From NCBI GenBank assembly GCA_018434945.1, contig JAHDOI010000050.1, forward strand, positions 1 through 64,000: DNA of 64,000 bases, given 5' to 3'. This document shows, piece by piece, positions 53,899 through 61,689 of this stretch. The stretch is from Selenomonadales bacterium. Its GTDB lineage: Bacteria > Bacillota > Negativicutes > Sporomusales > UBA7701. Numbering within the stretch: the first letter of the stretch is position 1; each line of letters opens with the position of its first letter. Under the pieces are notes generated by a model. It searched no databases. It had not been told where the DNA came from and was given only the letters and a program-made list of their open reading frames with translations. The position numbers and the translations under genes are program-made.

Positions 53899-54444
53899 TC
53901 AACCACCCCTCTTAACGTAGAAAACGCGCGGCTTGGTGCCTTTTTCGGCCGCCAGCTGATAAACCGGCTTTTCCTTCATCTTCTTGCTGAGCTCGCTGTT
54001 CGGATCGTCGAGATCGCCGAACACCCGCACATTGTTCATGCACGTGCTCACACACGGCGGCTGTTCGCCCTTCTCGATGAACCCCGCGCAGAAGCGGCAC
54101 TTCTCCGGGATGCCGCGGTCGTTCATCTGCCGTACGTCGTACGGGCAGGCCACGACACAGTATTTGCAGCCGATGCACTTGTCATGGTCGATGAGGACAA
54201 GGCCGTCGGCGCGCTTATAAGTAGCCTTGGTCGGGCAGACGGTCGCGCAGGGCGGGTTATCGCAGTGCATGCACTGCACCGGCACGATCTCCTGTTTAAC
54301 GTCCGGGTACTTGCCCGCCTCGCGGAACTCCAGGCGGTTGAAAAACACATCCGGGGGCAGCTGCCACTGCATCTGGCAGGCCAGCCGGCAGGCGGCGCAG
54401 CCGGTGCAGCGCGCCGCATCGATCAGCATCGCGTAATGAGCCAC
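53899..54444 (-). CDS. psrB: Four-cluster ferredoxin subunit of the sulfur reductase
   Basis: This 181-residue protein has the Cys groups of four [4Fe-4S] clusters: CTGCAACRLACQ, CMHCDNPPCATVCPT, CIGCKYCVVACPYDVRQ and CRFCAGFIEKGEQPPCVSTC. It transfers electrons between the NrfD anchor and the Mo subunit. The start is GTG 54444, four bases before the psrA stop on the minus strand, with GGGGG nearby. It has no signal sequence; export by piggy-back with the Tat-dependent catalytic subunit is usual. Confidence 0.93.
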   Translation of the reverse strand: MAHYAMLIDAARCTGCAACRLACQMQWQLPPDVFFNRLEFREAGKYPDVKQEIVPVQCMHCDNPPCATVCPTKATYKRADGLVLIDHDKCIGCKYCVVACPYDVRQMNDRGIPEKCRFCAGFIEKGEQPPCVSTCMNNVRVFGDLDDPNSELSKKMKEKPVYQLAAEKGTKPRVFYVKRGG

Positions 54445-54448
54445 CGCG

Positions 54449-56665
54449 TCAGCCCCCCTTCCTCACCGTGACGATTACTTCCTGGACCATACAGCCGCCG
54501 GACAGCGGCTCCACCCTGGCGGGCGCGAAATCGTTGTAATTGACCCCCTGCTGGTAGCCCACCTTCTGGCGCGGCGAGAAATTGCCGTAGCCGGAAGGCA
54601 CCCACACGCACTCGGGGTGCAGCATCTCGGTCACCTTGACGGCCACCTTCTTGCTCACCGCCCGCGCCTCGCCCCGGTGCTCGATCTTCGCCTCGACCGT
54701 CACCGTATCGCCGTCGCGGATGCCGAGCTTGTCGGCCCGGCTGCGGTTCATCCACATCCGGCTGCCGTTGTAGCTCTTCGTCACCGCCATCAGATATGGG
54801 CTGTTGCTTGTCACCGAGTGCGAATGCCACGGCTGCTTGCCGTGGATGAGGCGGAATTCGCTCTCGCCCTTGGGGCTGACCAACGGCGGCGTCCACACCG
54901 GCACGCCCATCCGCCCGTGCAGCTTGAAGGCGCCGACCGTGAACTCCACCTTGCCGGTGGTCGTCGTCAGGGCCGGCCTGCCGTCCTTGACCGGGAACTC
55001 CGGCTTGACGGCCTCGGCCACCTCCAGGCAGCCGTTCTCCTTCATCGAATCCAGCGTCGCCCCCAGCGGCTTCAGCATCGCCGCCGCGTCCTCCTCGAGG
55101 GTGAACGGATAGAGGTCGTCGATCTTCATCGCCTGGGCGATGCCCTTGAGGATATCGAGCAGATGCTTGGTGTTATGCAGCGGCTTGAGGGCCGGGAAGC
55201 GCATCACCGCCTGCGGGTAATCGTAGGCGATATTGCCGCCCGTCGACTTGGGTGCGTCCATGCGCTCCAGGTAATAATGCTCAGGCAGAATATAATGGGC
55301 GGTATGCACCGACGTCTCGTTCCAGTCCACCGGGATGGACACCACCAGCTCGGCCGTGACGATCTTCTTCTGGTACTCGGGGTCGGGCGCCGTCCGCAGC
55401 GGGTTGAAATGGTAGATAAAAAGCGCCTTCACCTTGCCGGCGGCGATCATATCGGGCATATGCTGGGCGATGCCCCGGCTGGTCTCGACAGTCGGATACT
55501 CGTTATTCACCCCCGCGCCGTCGGCCCGCTCCCCCTTCTCCGGCTGGAGGCGCTTGGGCAGCGCCAGCTTGCCGAACCTGGGAGCCGCCGCCGGCATCAG
55601 GCCGCCGTGCTTGTAAAAGTTGCCCAGCAGGGCGTTGACGATCACGTTCGCCTGGGCGATCTGAGTACTCGACGCGTAGTGGTTATGGAGTCCGTGGTAG
55701 CCCGGATCCAGGAAAGCCGCCGGCGCGTTCTTCGCCAGCTCGCGGGCGATGCCGCGGATCCTGGCCGCCGGGATGTCGCAGATCTCGGCCGCCTTCTCGG
55801 CGGTGAAATGGCGGTTGGCGTTCCAGAACTCCTCGAACCCGAAGACATACTCCCTGACGAACTTCTCGTCGTACAGCTTCTCGCTGATCAGCGTATGGGC
55901 GATACCGAGGAAGAAGGCCAGGTCGGTGCCGGGCCGGATGGGCAGCCACTCGTCGGCCACCTTCGCCAGCTCGCACAGCCTGGGGTCGACGACGACGATC
56001 CTCGCTCCCCGGTCCTTGGCCCGCATTATCTTGCGCATCGCTCCCGGCATGATGCCGCCGGCGTAGTTGCGCCCCGCGAACAGCATGTACTTCGCCCGGT
56101 TCATGTCCGCCGTCAGCTGGTTGCCGACCATCTTGTCCCAGGCGTTCGTTTTGGAAGTGAAGCAGGTCGAATAATGGGTTATGTAGGTGGCCGCGCCAAT
56201 CTCGTCCAGCAGCATCTGGGCGTAAGTTTCCTTGCCGCCGTGGGCCATCCAGACGACGGTGCTGGCGGTGTCCTTGTCGATGATCTTCGTCAGCTTCCCG
56301 GCGATCTCCCGGAAAGCCTCCTCCCAGGAAATCGGCGAAAACTGGCCTTCGCCCGTCCGCTTCATCGGCTGGGTCACCCGGTCGGGGTTATAGACATCGG
56401 CGGCCACGCCGTACGCGCGGGCGCACAGCGTCCCCTCGTTCTTCATCGACTTGGGGTCGCCCTCCAGCTTCCACAGCCGGCCGTTCTTCACATACACCCA
56501 CAACGCGCAGTTCGTCGAACAGCCGTTGCAGGTAGAAGGTATCTTCGTCACCGGCTGCTCGGCCGCCCCGCGCACGAACGCGGGGAAATCGAAGGCCGCC
56601 GGCACGGCGCACGCCGCTCCGGCGAGAGCACCGGCCTTGAGAAAGGTTCGTCTGCTGATTAGCAT
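54449..56665 (-). CDS. psrA: Molybdopterin oxidoreductase, polysulfide/thiosulfate reductase catalytic subunit
   Basis: In this 738-residue protein the Tat signal is MLISRRTFLKAGALAGAACA. The [4Fe-4S] motif is CNGCSTNCALWVYVKNGRLW with the fourth Cys in EGTLCARAYG. The Mo-bis-MGD domains include the likely Cys ligand in THYSTCFTSKTNAWDK, FAGRNYAGGIMPGAMRKIMR, VVVDPRLCELAKVADEWLPI, RPGTDLAFFLGIAHTLI and a C-terminal dinucleotide domain (LIHGKQPWHSHSVTSNSPYL, ADKLGIRDGDTVTVEA). It is a PsrA/PhsA relative; polysulfide and thiosulfate cannot be told apart, but the flanking rhodaneses favour sulfane sulfur. The start is ATG 56665 with GGAAGGTGACACA. Confidence 0.9.
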   Translation of the reverse strand: MLISRRTFLKAGALAGAACAVPAAFDFPAFVRGAAEQPVTKIPSTCNGCSTNCALWVYVKNGRLWKLEGDPKSMKNEGTLCARAYGVAADVYNPDRVTQPMKRTGEGQFSPISWEEAFREIAGKLTKIIDKDTASTVVWMAHGGKETYAQMLLDEIGAATYITHYSTCFTSKTNAWDKMVGNQLTADMNRAKYMLFAGRNYAGGIMPGAMRKIMRAKDRGARIVVVDPRLCELAKVADEWLPIRPGTDLAFFLGIAHTLISEKLYDEKFVREYVFGFEEFWNANRHFTAEKAAEICDIPAARIRGIARELAKNAPAAFLDPGYHGLHNHYASSTQIAQANVIVNALLGNFYKHGGLMPAAAPRFGKLALPKRLQPEKGERADGAGVNNEYPTVETSRGIAQHMPDMIAAGKVKALFIYHFNPLRTAPDPEYQKKIVTAELVVSIPVDWNETSVHTAHYILPEHYYLERMDAPKSTGGNIAYDYPQAVMRFPALKPLHNTKHLLDILKGIAQAMKIDDLYPFTLEEDAAAMLKPLGATLDSMKENGCLEVAEAVKPEFPVKDGRPALTTTTGKVEFTVGAFKLHGRMGVPVWTPPLVSPKGESEFRLIHGKQPWHSHSVTSNSPYLMAVTKSYNGSRMWMNRSRADKLGIRDGDTVTVEAKIEHRGEARAVSKKVAVKVTEMLHPECVWVPSGYGNFSPRQKVGYQQGVNYNDFAPARVEPLSGGCMVQEVIVTVRKGG

Positions 56666-56735
56666 TGTGTCACCTTCCATGCGTTTGTCCAGTTTATTGT
56701 TTTATGCAGCCAAACTGGCCACGTATCCGCTACCC

Positions 56736-57764
56736 TCACGTGGCCGCCGCGGACGGGCCGGGCTTCAGGGGGGCGTTCAGTTTCGCTACCGGGTGCTCGC
56801 CGACATTGCAGGCGATGCTCCTGGCGCCGATCACTCTCTCGTCCGCCGTCCACACGCTCATGCCGTCCTTGAGGACAGTGGCGTGGTAGCCCAGCTGGTT
56901 CAAAAGCCGCGCCGCCTGGCTGGCCGCGTGGCCGTCGTAGTCCACCAGCACGATCGTCTTGTCGGCCGGCAGTTTGCGGAGATTCTCCGTCGCCGCCAGG
57001 CTGCGGAAGGGGATGTTGACCGCGCCCTCGATATGTCCGGCGGCATAGTGCTCGCCCTGGCGGATATCGGCTATGAAATAGTCGCCCCGCTTGGCGAGGA
57101 AATCCTTCGCCACGATGACCGGCGCCTGCTCGGTCGCCTCGCGGGACCGCGATACCAGCAGCTCGGCCAGCGACGCCGCCTTGCTGTCGAGTCTCGGCGG
57201 CTCGTGGTCGGCGGCCGCGGTCACCGCGGTCGTCACCGGGTAATTGAGTGCCTCGCACGCGAGCGGCGAACCGCCCACGATATCCTTATCCTTCGACCAG
57301 CCGGCCATGCCGTTCTTCATCGCCGTGGCGTCGAAGCCGAGCATGCTCCAGAAAGCGGCCACCTGGCTGGCGGTGTGGCCCGAATAGTCGACAACGACTA
57401 TCTTCCTGTCCCTGGGCAGATAAGCCGTCTTCTGCTCGCGCCAGACGTCCGCGTAAGCGATATGTATCGCGCCGGGGATATGGGCGGCGGCGTAATGCTC
57501 GTCACTCCTGATATCCACGAGATAATAGCTCTGATCGCCGGCCGTCACCGCCTTGGCCAGCACCTCCTGCGGCTCGATGTACAGCGCCCGGTTCTGTTTC
57601 AGGTACTTAGCCGTCTCCGCCTGCAGCGCGGCGAAAGGGTTGGCGACGGTGGCCGCGGCCTGCTTCACCGGTTCGGCCGCCTTGGGGGCGCTGCCGCACC
57701 CTGCTAACACTGCGGCGATGACGACGGCGACAAGCAGCGTCACTGCCGCTTTCAGCTGGTTCAT
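56736..57764 (-). CDS. Double-rhodanese-like lipoprotein lacking both catalytic cysteines
   Basis: This 342-residue lipoprotein (VAVVIAAVLAGCGSAPKAAE) has two rhodanese folds. Domain 1 has YLVDIRSDEHYAAAHIPGAI and VVVDYSGHTASQVAAFWSML; domain 2 has FIADIRQGEHYAAGHIEGAV and VLVDYDGHAASQAARLLNQL. The active Cys is Asp in both (DYSGH, DYDGH), so it cannot form a persulfide there and may bind, scaffold or sense sulfane sulfur. It is the first gene of the psr operon, 70 bases before psrA. The start is ATG 57764 with GAGGAGGCTCTAT. Confidence 0.88.
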   Translation of the reverse strand: MNQLKAAVTLLVAVVIAAVLAGCGSAPKAAEPVKQAAATVANPFAALQAETAKYLKQNRALYIEPQEVLAKAVTAGDQSYYLVDIRSDEHYAAAHIPGAIHIAYADVWREQKTAYLPRDRKIVVVDYSGHTASQVAAFWSMLGFDATAMKNGMAGWSKDKDIVGGSPLACEALNYPVTTAVTAAADHEPPRLDSKAASLAELLVSRSREATEQAPVIVAKDFLAKRGDYFIADIRQGEHYAAGHIEGAVNIPFRSLAATENLRKLPADKTIVLVDYDGHAASQAARLLNQLGYHATVLKDGMSVWTADERVIGARSIACNVGEHPVAKLNAPLKPGPSAAAT

Positions 57765-57822
57765 ATAGAGCCTCCTCTTCCTAACCTGTCAGCATCTGAT
57801 CCCATCGCCCCCGGTCGGGGGA

Positions 57823-57890
57823 CTCCCCCTAGGGGAGGGGTATTGTTAGTTAAATTATACACTAGCTGCGGATTTCCCGCTAGGGGTATT
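57823..57890. promoter_or_regulatory. psr operon promoter with GC-rich dyads
   Basis: TATAAT on the minus strand (57854-57859) has no good -35. CTCCCCCTAGGGGAG (57823-57837) is palindromic and lies downstream of the start of transcription. AGGGGTATT-like direct repeats occur at ~57836 and 57882, and an imperfect dyad CTAGC...GCTAG (57862-57883) covers the -35 area. TACCCC/GGGGTA elements resemble CsoR/CstR-family operators; no such regulator is in the window. Confidence 0.45.
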
Positions 57891-57914
57891 TTTTGTTCCC
57901 GCAAAAAAAACGGT

Positions 57915-57939
57915 AAAACCGGGCTGAATGCCCGGTTTT
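57915..57939 (-). terminator. Terminator of the hyp-rpoN unit
   Basis: Stem AAAACCGGGC / GCCCGGTTTT, followed on the minus strand by ACCGTTTTTTTT, ten bases past the rpoN stop. Confidence 0.88.
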
Positions 57940-57949
57940 TCTCTCATCG

Positions 57950-59320
57950 TCAGTATCTCTTCCGCTTGCTCGAACTGGGGATATTCAGCTCCTCGCGGTA
58001 CTTGGCGACCGTGCGGCGCGACACCGCCACGCCCCGGCCGATGAGTATCTCGGTGAGGGCCTGGTCGCTGAGCGGCTGGATGGGGTTCTCGGCGGCGACA
58101 AGCTCCTTGATCTGCCTTTTCACCGTCGCGGCCGACAGCGCCTCGCCGTCCGTTCCCTGCAGTCCGGCCGAGAAAAACGCCCTCAGACTGAACAGACCGT
58201 GGGGGGTGTCGGCGTACTTGTTGGCGATCGCCCGGCTGACGGTCGACTCGTGGATGCCCACCTTGTCGGCGACCCGCTTCATCGTCAGCGGCCGCAGGTG
58301 CCGGGGGCCGTGGTCGAAGAAATCGCGCTGCAGCTCGATGAGCGTCTCGACGACATTGTAGAGCGTGCGCCGGCGCTGCTCGATGCTCCTGATAAGCCAC
58401 ACCGCGGCGTTGATCCGCCCTTCCACGAACTTTCTGGCTTCGCTGTCGGCGTCGCGGACGACGCGGCGGTAGTAAGGGTTGATCGTCAGATGGGGGATGT
58501 TGTGATCGTTGATAATGATGACATAATTGCCCGCCACCCGCTCGATGGTGACGTCGGGGATAATGTAGCACGGCTGGTCGCCGGCGTCGAACGCCCGCCC
58601 CGGCTTGGGGTCGAGGGTGCGGATAAAGTCGACCGCCCGCTGCACGTCGTGGGGGGTGCAGCTCAGCTTGTCGGCGATATTCTTGAAGTGTCCGGCCGCC
58701 ACCTCGTCAAGGTACTTGTCGATGATCGTCAGCGCGAGCGGTTCGTCGACGCCCCGCTGCTCGGCCTGGATCAGCAGGCATTCCCGGAGGTCCCTGGCCC
58801 CCACCCCGGGCGGGTCGAATGTCTGGATGACCTTCAGGACGGTGGCCGCCGTTTCCTCGGCGACGCCCAGGTTCTTGGCCGCCTCCGCCACCGTGCCGCA
58901 CAGGTAGCCGTTCTCGTCGATACAGCCGATAAGGTACTGGCCCACGGCGCGGGCCTTCTCGTCCAACAGGGTAAGATGGAGCTGGAATTCCAGGTGCTCG
59001 TGCAACGTCGACGCCGCCGACACGAAGGTCGTGAACGACGGCTTTTCCTCGCCTGGCGGAGTATACCCGGTATCCGTGCCGTCGTCGAAATAATCGGCCC
59101 AGTCGAAATACTCGTTGATACGGTCGTTCGGCTCCTCCTCGATAGGTTCGGGCGGCGCCTTCTCCTCGGCTTCGAGGACGGGGTTCTCCAGCAGCTCCTG
59201 CTCGACCATCTCGGAGAGCTCCAGCGAGGAAAGCTGCAGGATGGCGATGGCTTGGCGCAATTGGGGCGTCATCACGAGTTTCTGGGTAAGTTCGAGTTTG
59301 AGGCTGTAATCCATGCGCAT
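57950..59320 (-). CDS. rpoN: RNA polymerase sigma-54 factor RpoN
   Basis: RpoN recognises -24/-12 promoters and needs an AAA+ activator. The 456 residues have the Gln/Leu-rich region I (LELTQKLVMTPQLRQAIAIL, QLSSLELSEMVEQELLENPV), an acidic linker, the core-binding region (TFDPPGVGARDLRECLLIQA), the HTH (LTMKRVADKVGIHESTVSRA) and the RpoN box region VSRRTVAKYREELNIPSSSK. The box reads SRRTVAKYR where ARRTVAKYR is usual. The start is ATG 59320 or the next ATG two codons on; AGGAGGAGAGCTGAAG precedes. It follows hypE by 52 bases in the same direction. Confidence 0.96.
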   Translation of the reverse strand: MRMDYSLKLELTQKLVMTPQLRQAIAILQLSSLELSEMVEQELLENPVLEAEEKAPPEPIEEEPNDRINEYFDWADYFDDGTDTGYTPPGEEKPSFTTFVSAASTLHEHLEFQLHLTLLDEKARAVGQYLIGCIDENGYLCGTVAEAAKNLGVAEETAATVLKVIQTFDPPGVGARDLRECLLIQAEQRGVDEPLALTIIDKYLDEVAAGHFKNIADKLSCTPHDVQRAVDFIRTLDPKPGRAFDAGDQPCYIIPDVTIERVAGNYVIIINDHNIPHLTINPYYRRVVRDADSEARKFVEGRINAAVWLIRSIEQRRRTLYNVVETLIELQRDFFDHGPRHLRPLTMKRVADKVGIHESTVSRAIANKYADTPHGLFSLRAFFSAGLQGTDGEALSAATVKRQIKELVAAENPIQPLSDQALTEILIGRGVAVSRRTVAKYREELNIPSSSKRKRY

Positions 59321-59372
59321 CTTCAGCTCTCCTCCTCTCGCTGAATATTATGACGGACGTGCTCTGGATATG

Positions 59373-60383
59373 TTAACAAATCCGCGGCAACTGGTCGCCG
59401 ACCAGCATATCGAGCAGGCGGACGCCGCCGATGCCGGTCCTGAGGCCGACCTGGCCCGCGGGAGCGGATGTCACCCGGCCGATGACGCGGGCCTCGCGGC
59501 CGTAAGGATGGTTGCGCATCACGGCAATAACCTTTTCACTATAAGCAGATTCGACAAAAATTATGACTTTCCCTTCATTGGCGAGGTACAAAGGATCGAA
59601 TCCCAGGATATCGCAGACCGCCTTCACCTCGGGGCGCACCGTTACCGCGTCCTCCTCGACCATTATCCCCACCTTCGCCTGGGCAGCGATCTCGTTGAGC
59701 GTCGTCGCCAGCCCGCCGCGGGTCGGATCGCGCAGCACCGCCACCTGGGGCACCGCGGCCAGCACCGCCCCTATCATCCCGGCCAGGGGCGCGCAGTCGC
59801 TCACCACCGCTGCCGGCAGTTTCAGGCCATGGCGGCCGGCCATAACGGCCACCGCGTGGTCGCCCACCGCGCCGTTCAGGATGATATCCTGCCCCGGCCG
59901 CGCGTTGAGGGGCGAAATATCGGTGCCGGCGATGACGGCGCCGATGCCGGCCGTATTTATATATATGCCGTCGACCGCCCCTTTCTCCACTACCTTCGTA
60001 TCGCCGGTGACGATCGAGACCCCGGCCTCGGCCGCCGCATCCCGCATCGAGGCCACGATCTTCCGCAGGTCGGCGACCGGGAAGCCCTCCTCGATGATGA
60101 ACCCGGCGCTGAGATAAAGCGGCGTCGCGCCGCTGACCGCCAGATCGTTGACCGTGCCGCACACCGCCAGCTTGCCGATATCGCCGCCGGCGAAAAACAG
60201 CGGTTTGACCACATAGGAATCGGTGGTGAAGGCCAGCCTGGCCCCCGCCGCCTCCACCCTGGCCCCGTCGTGCATCAGGTCGAGGGCCGGGTTGGCGAAC
60301 GCGGGCTGCATCACCCGCGCCACCAGGTCGTGGCTGAGCTTGCCGCCGCTGCCGTGGGCGAGGAGAATCACTTCGTCCTTCAT
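59373..60383 (-). CDS. hypE: Hydrogenase maturation protein HypE
   Basis: HypE dehydrates the carbamoyl group received from HypF into the cyanide ligand of the NiFe site. The 336 residues start MKDEVILLAHGSGGKLSHDL and include FTTDSYVVKPLFFAGGDIGK, LAVCGTVNDLAVSGATPLYL, SIVTGDTKVVEKG and RDPTRGGLATTLNEIAAQAK. The C-terminal PRIC carries the Cys that bears the thiocyanate. The start is ATG 60383, overlapping hypD's TGA (ATGA). Confidence 0.96.
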   Translation of the reverse strand: MKDEVILLAHGSGGKLSHDLVARVMQPAFANPALDLMHDGARVEAAGARLAFTTDSYVVKPLFFAGGDIGKLAVCGTVNDLAVSGATPLYLSAGFIIEEGFPVADLRKIVASMRDAAAEAGVSIVTGDTKVVEKGAVDGIYINTAGIGAVIAGTDISPLNARPGQDIILNGAVGDHAVAVMAGRHGLKLPAAVVSDCAPLAGMIGAVLAAVPQVAVLRDPTRGGLATTLNEIAAQAKVGIMVEEDAVTVRPEVKAVCDILGFDPLYLANEGKVIIFVESAYSEKVIAVMRNHPYGREARVIGRVTSAPAGQVGLRTGIGGVRLLDMLVGDQLPRIC

Positions 60384-61477
60384 ACCTGCCACCTTCCCGC
60401 CCCGTACTTGTACCAGGCCGCGCACGTGCCTTCCACCGACACCATGCACGACCCCACCGGCCTCTCCGGCGTGCAGGCCGCCCCGAACAGCGGGCAGTCG
60501 GCCGGCCGGGCCACGCCGCGCAGCACCTCGCCGCAGCGGCAGCCGGGATGGTCTTTCGTCTCCTCCACCGTAACCGGCAGGGCGGCGAGGGCGTCGAAGC
60601 GGCGGTAGGCGGCCTTCACCGCCAGGCCCGAGCCGGGGATGACGCCGATGCCCCGCCAGGCGGCGTCCGCTTCGCCGTAAACGCTGTCAAGCACGGCGCG
60701 GGCCGCGGGGTTGCCCTCCGGCGGCACCACGCGGCGGTACTCGTTGTCGAGCGCCGCCTCGCCGGCCGCGATCCTTTTGACCAGCAGATACACCGCGCCG
60801 AGGATGTCGAGCGGGTCGAAACCGGTGATGACCGCCGGCACGCCGTACTCGCGCGCCAAAAATCCGTACGGCTCCTCGCCGATGATCGCGCTCACGTGCC
60901 CCGGCAACAGCAGCCCGTCCACCTGGACCTCGCCGGCCGTCAGCAGGGCGCGCAGCGCAGGCGGCACGAGCTTGTGGGCCGAAAGCACGTAGAAATTATC
61001 CAGGCCGGCCTGCTCGGCGGCCAGCACCGTCGCGGCGGCCGTCGGGGCGGTCGTCTCGAAACCCACCGCCAGGAAAATCACCTTTTTCGCCGGGTCGGCG
61101 GCGGCGATCCCCAGGCTGTCGAGCGGCGAATAGACGATGCGGATATCGGCCCCCGCGGCCAGCTCGGCCGCCAGGCTCGACGAGGACCCCGGCACCCGCA
61201 GCATATCGCCGAATGTCGTGATGATGACATCCTTCTGGCGGCTGTAGGCCACCGCGGTATCGAGATATTCGTTGGGGGTGACGCACACCGGGCAGCCGGG
61301 TCCGCTGACAAGCTCCACCTCGGGCGGTAGCAGCTGGCGGATGCCGGCCTTGAAAATCGCCACCGTATGGGTGCCGCACACCTCCATCAGCCTCACCGGC
61401 CGGGTGGCCAGGCGGGCGATCTCGCCGCGGAAAAAATCCGCCAGGCGGCGCTCCTCTTCCCTGCTCCTACCCTTCAT
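60380..61477 (-). CDS. hypD: Hydrogenase maturation protein HypD
   Basis: HypD holds a [4Fe-4S] cluster and scaffolds the Fe(CN)2CO unit with HypC. The 365 residues include LMEVCGTHTVAIFKAGIRQL, ELVSGPGCPVCVTPNEYLD, TFGDMLRVPGSSSSLAAEL, FLAVGFETTAPTAAATVLAA, LLLPGHVSAIIGEEPYG and the Cys-rich end HPGCRCGEVLRGVARPADCP with FGAACTPERPVGSCMVSVEG. The start is ATG 61477, inside the end of hypC (11-base overlap). Confidence 0.96.
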   Translation of the reverse strand: MKGRSREEERRLADFFRGEIARLATRPVRLMEVCGTHTVAIFKAGIRQLLPPEVELVSGPGCPVCVTPNEYLDTAVAYSRQKDVIITTFGDMLRVPGSSSSLAAELAAGADIRIVYSPLDSLGIAAADPAKKVIFLAVGFETTAPTAAATVLAAEQAGLDNFYVLSAHKLVPPALRALLTAGEVQVDGLLLPGHVSAIIGEEPYGFLAREYGVPAVITGFDPLDILGAVYLLVKRIAAGEAALDNEYRRVVPPEGNPAARAVLDSVYGEADAAWRGIGVIPGSGLAVKAAYRRFDALAALPVTVEETKDHPGCRCGEVLRGVARPADCPLFGAACTPERPVGSCMVSVEGTCAAWYKYGAGRWQV

Positions 61478-61688
61478 AGCCTGCCATCTCCTCGAAAAGC
61501 TCCAGCGTCTTTCTCGCTTCCTCCTCATCCACCGTCTGGATGGCGAACCCGGCGTGGATAAGCACATATTCGCCCACCTTGGCCTCAGGCAGCAGCATCA
61601 GGCTCACCTGGCGGGTGACGCCGCTGACCTCCACGGTAGCCATCATATCGACCCTGTCGACAATTTTAGCAGGCACGGCAAGACACAT
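61467..61688 (-). CDS. hypC: Hydrogenase maturation chaperone HypC
   Basis: In this 73-residue protein the N-terminal MCLAVPAKIV with Cys2 is the iron-binding signature of HypC/HybG. VEVSGVTRQVSLMLLPEAKV, then GEYVLIHAGFAIQTVDEEEA, is the conserved OB-like core. The start is ATG 61688 with AAAGGAGTAGATGAT. It lies between hypF (stop at 61690) and hypD (overlap), so translation is coupled. It carries iron to HypD and the hydrogenase large subunit. Confidence 0.96.
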   Translation of the reverse strand: MCLAVPAKIVDRVDMMATVEVSGVTRQVSLMLLPEAKVGEYVLIHAGFAIQTVDEEEARKTLELFEEMAGYEG

Positions 61689-61689
61689 A

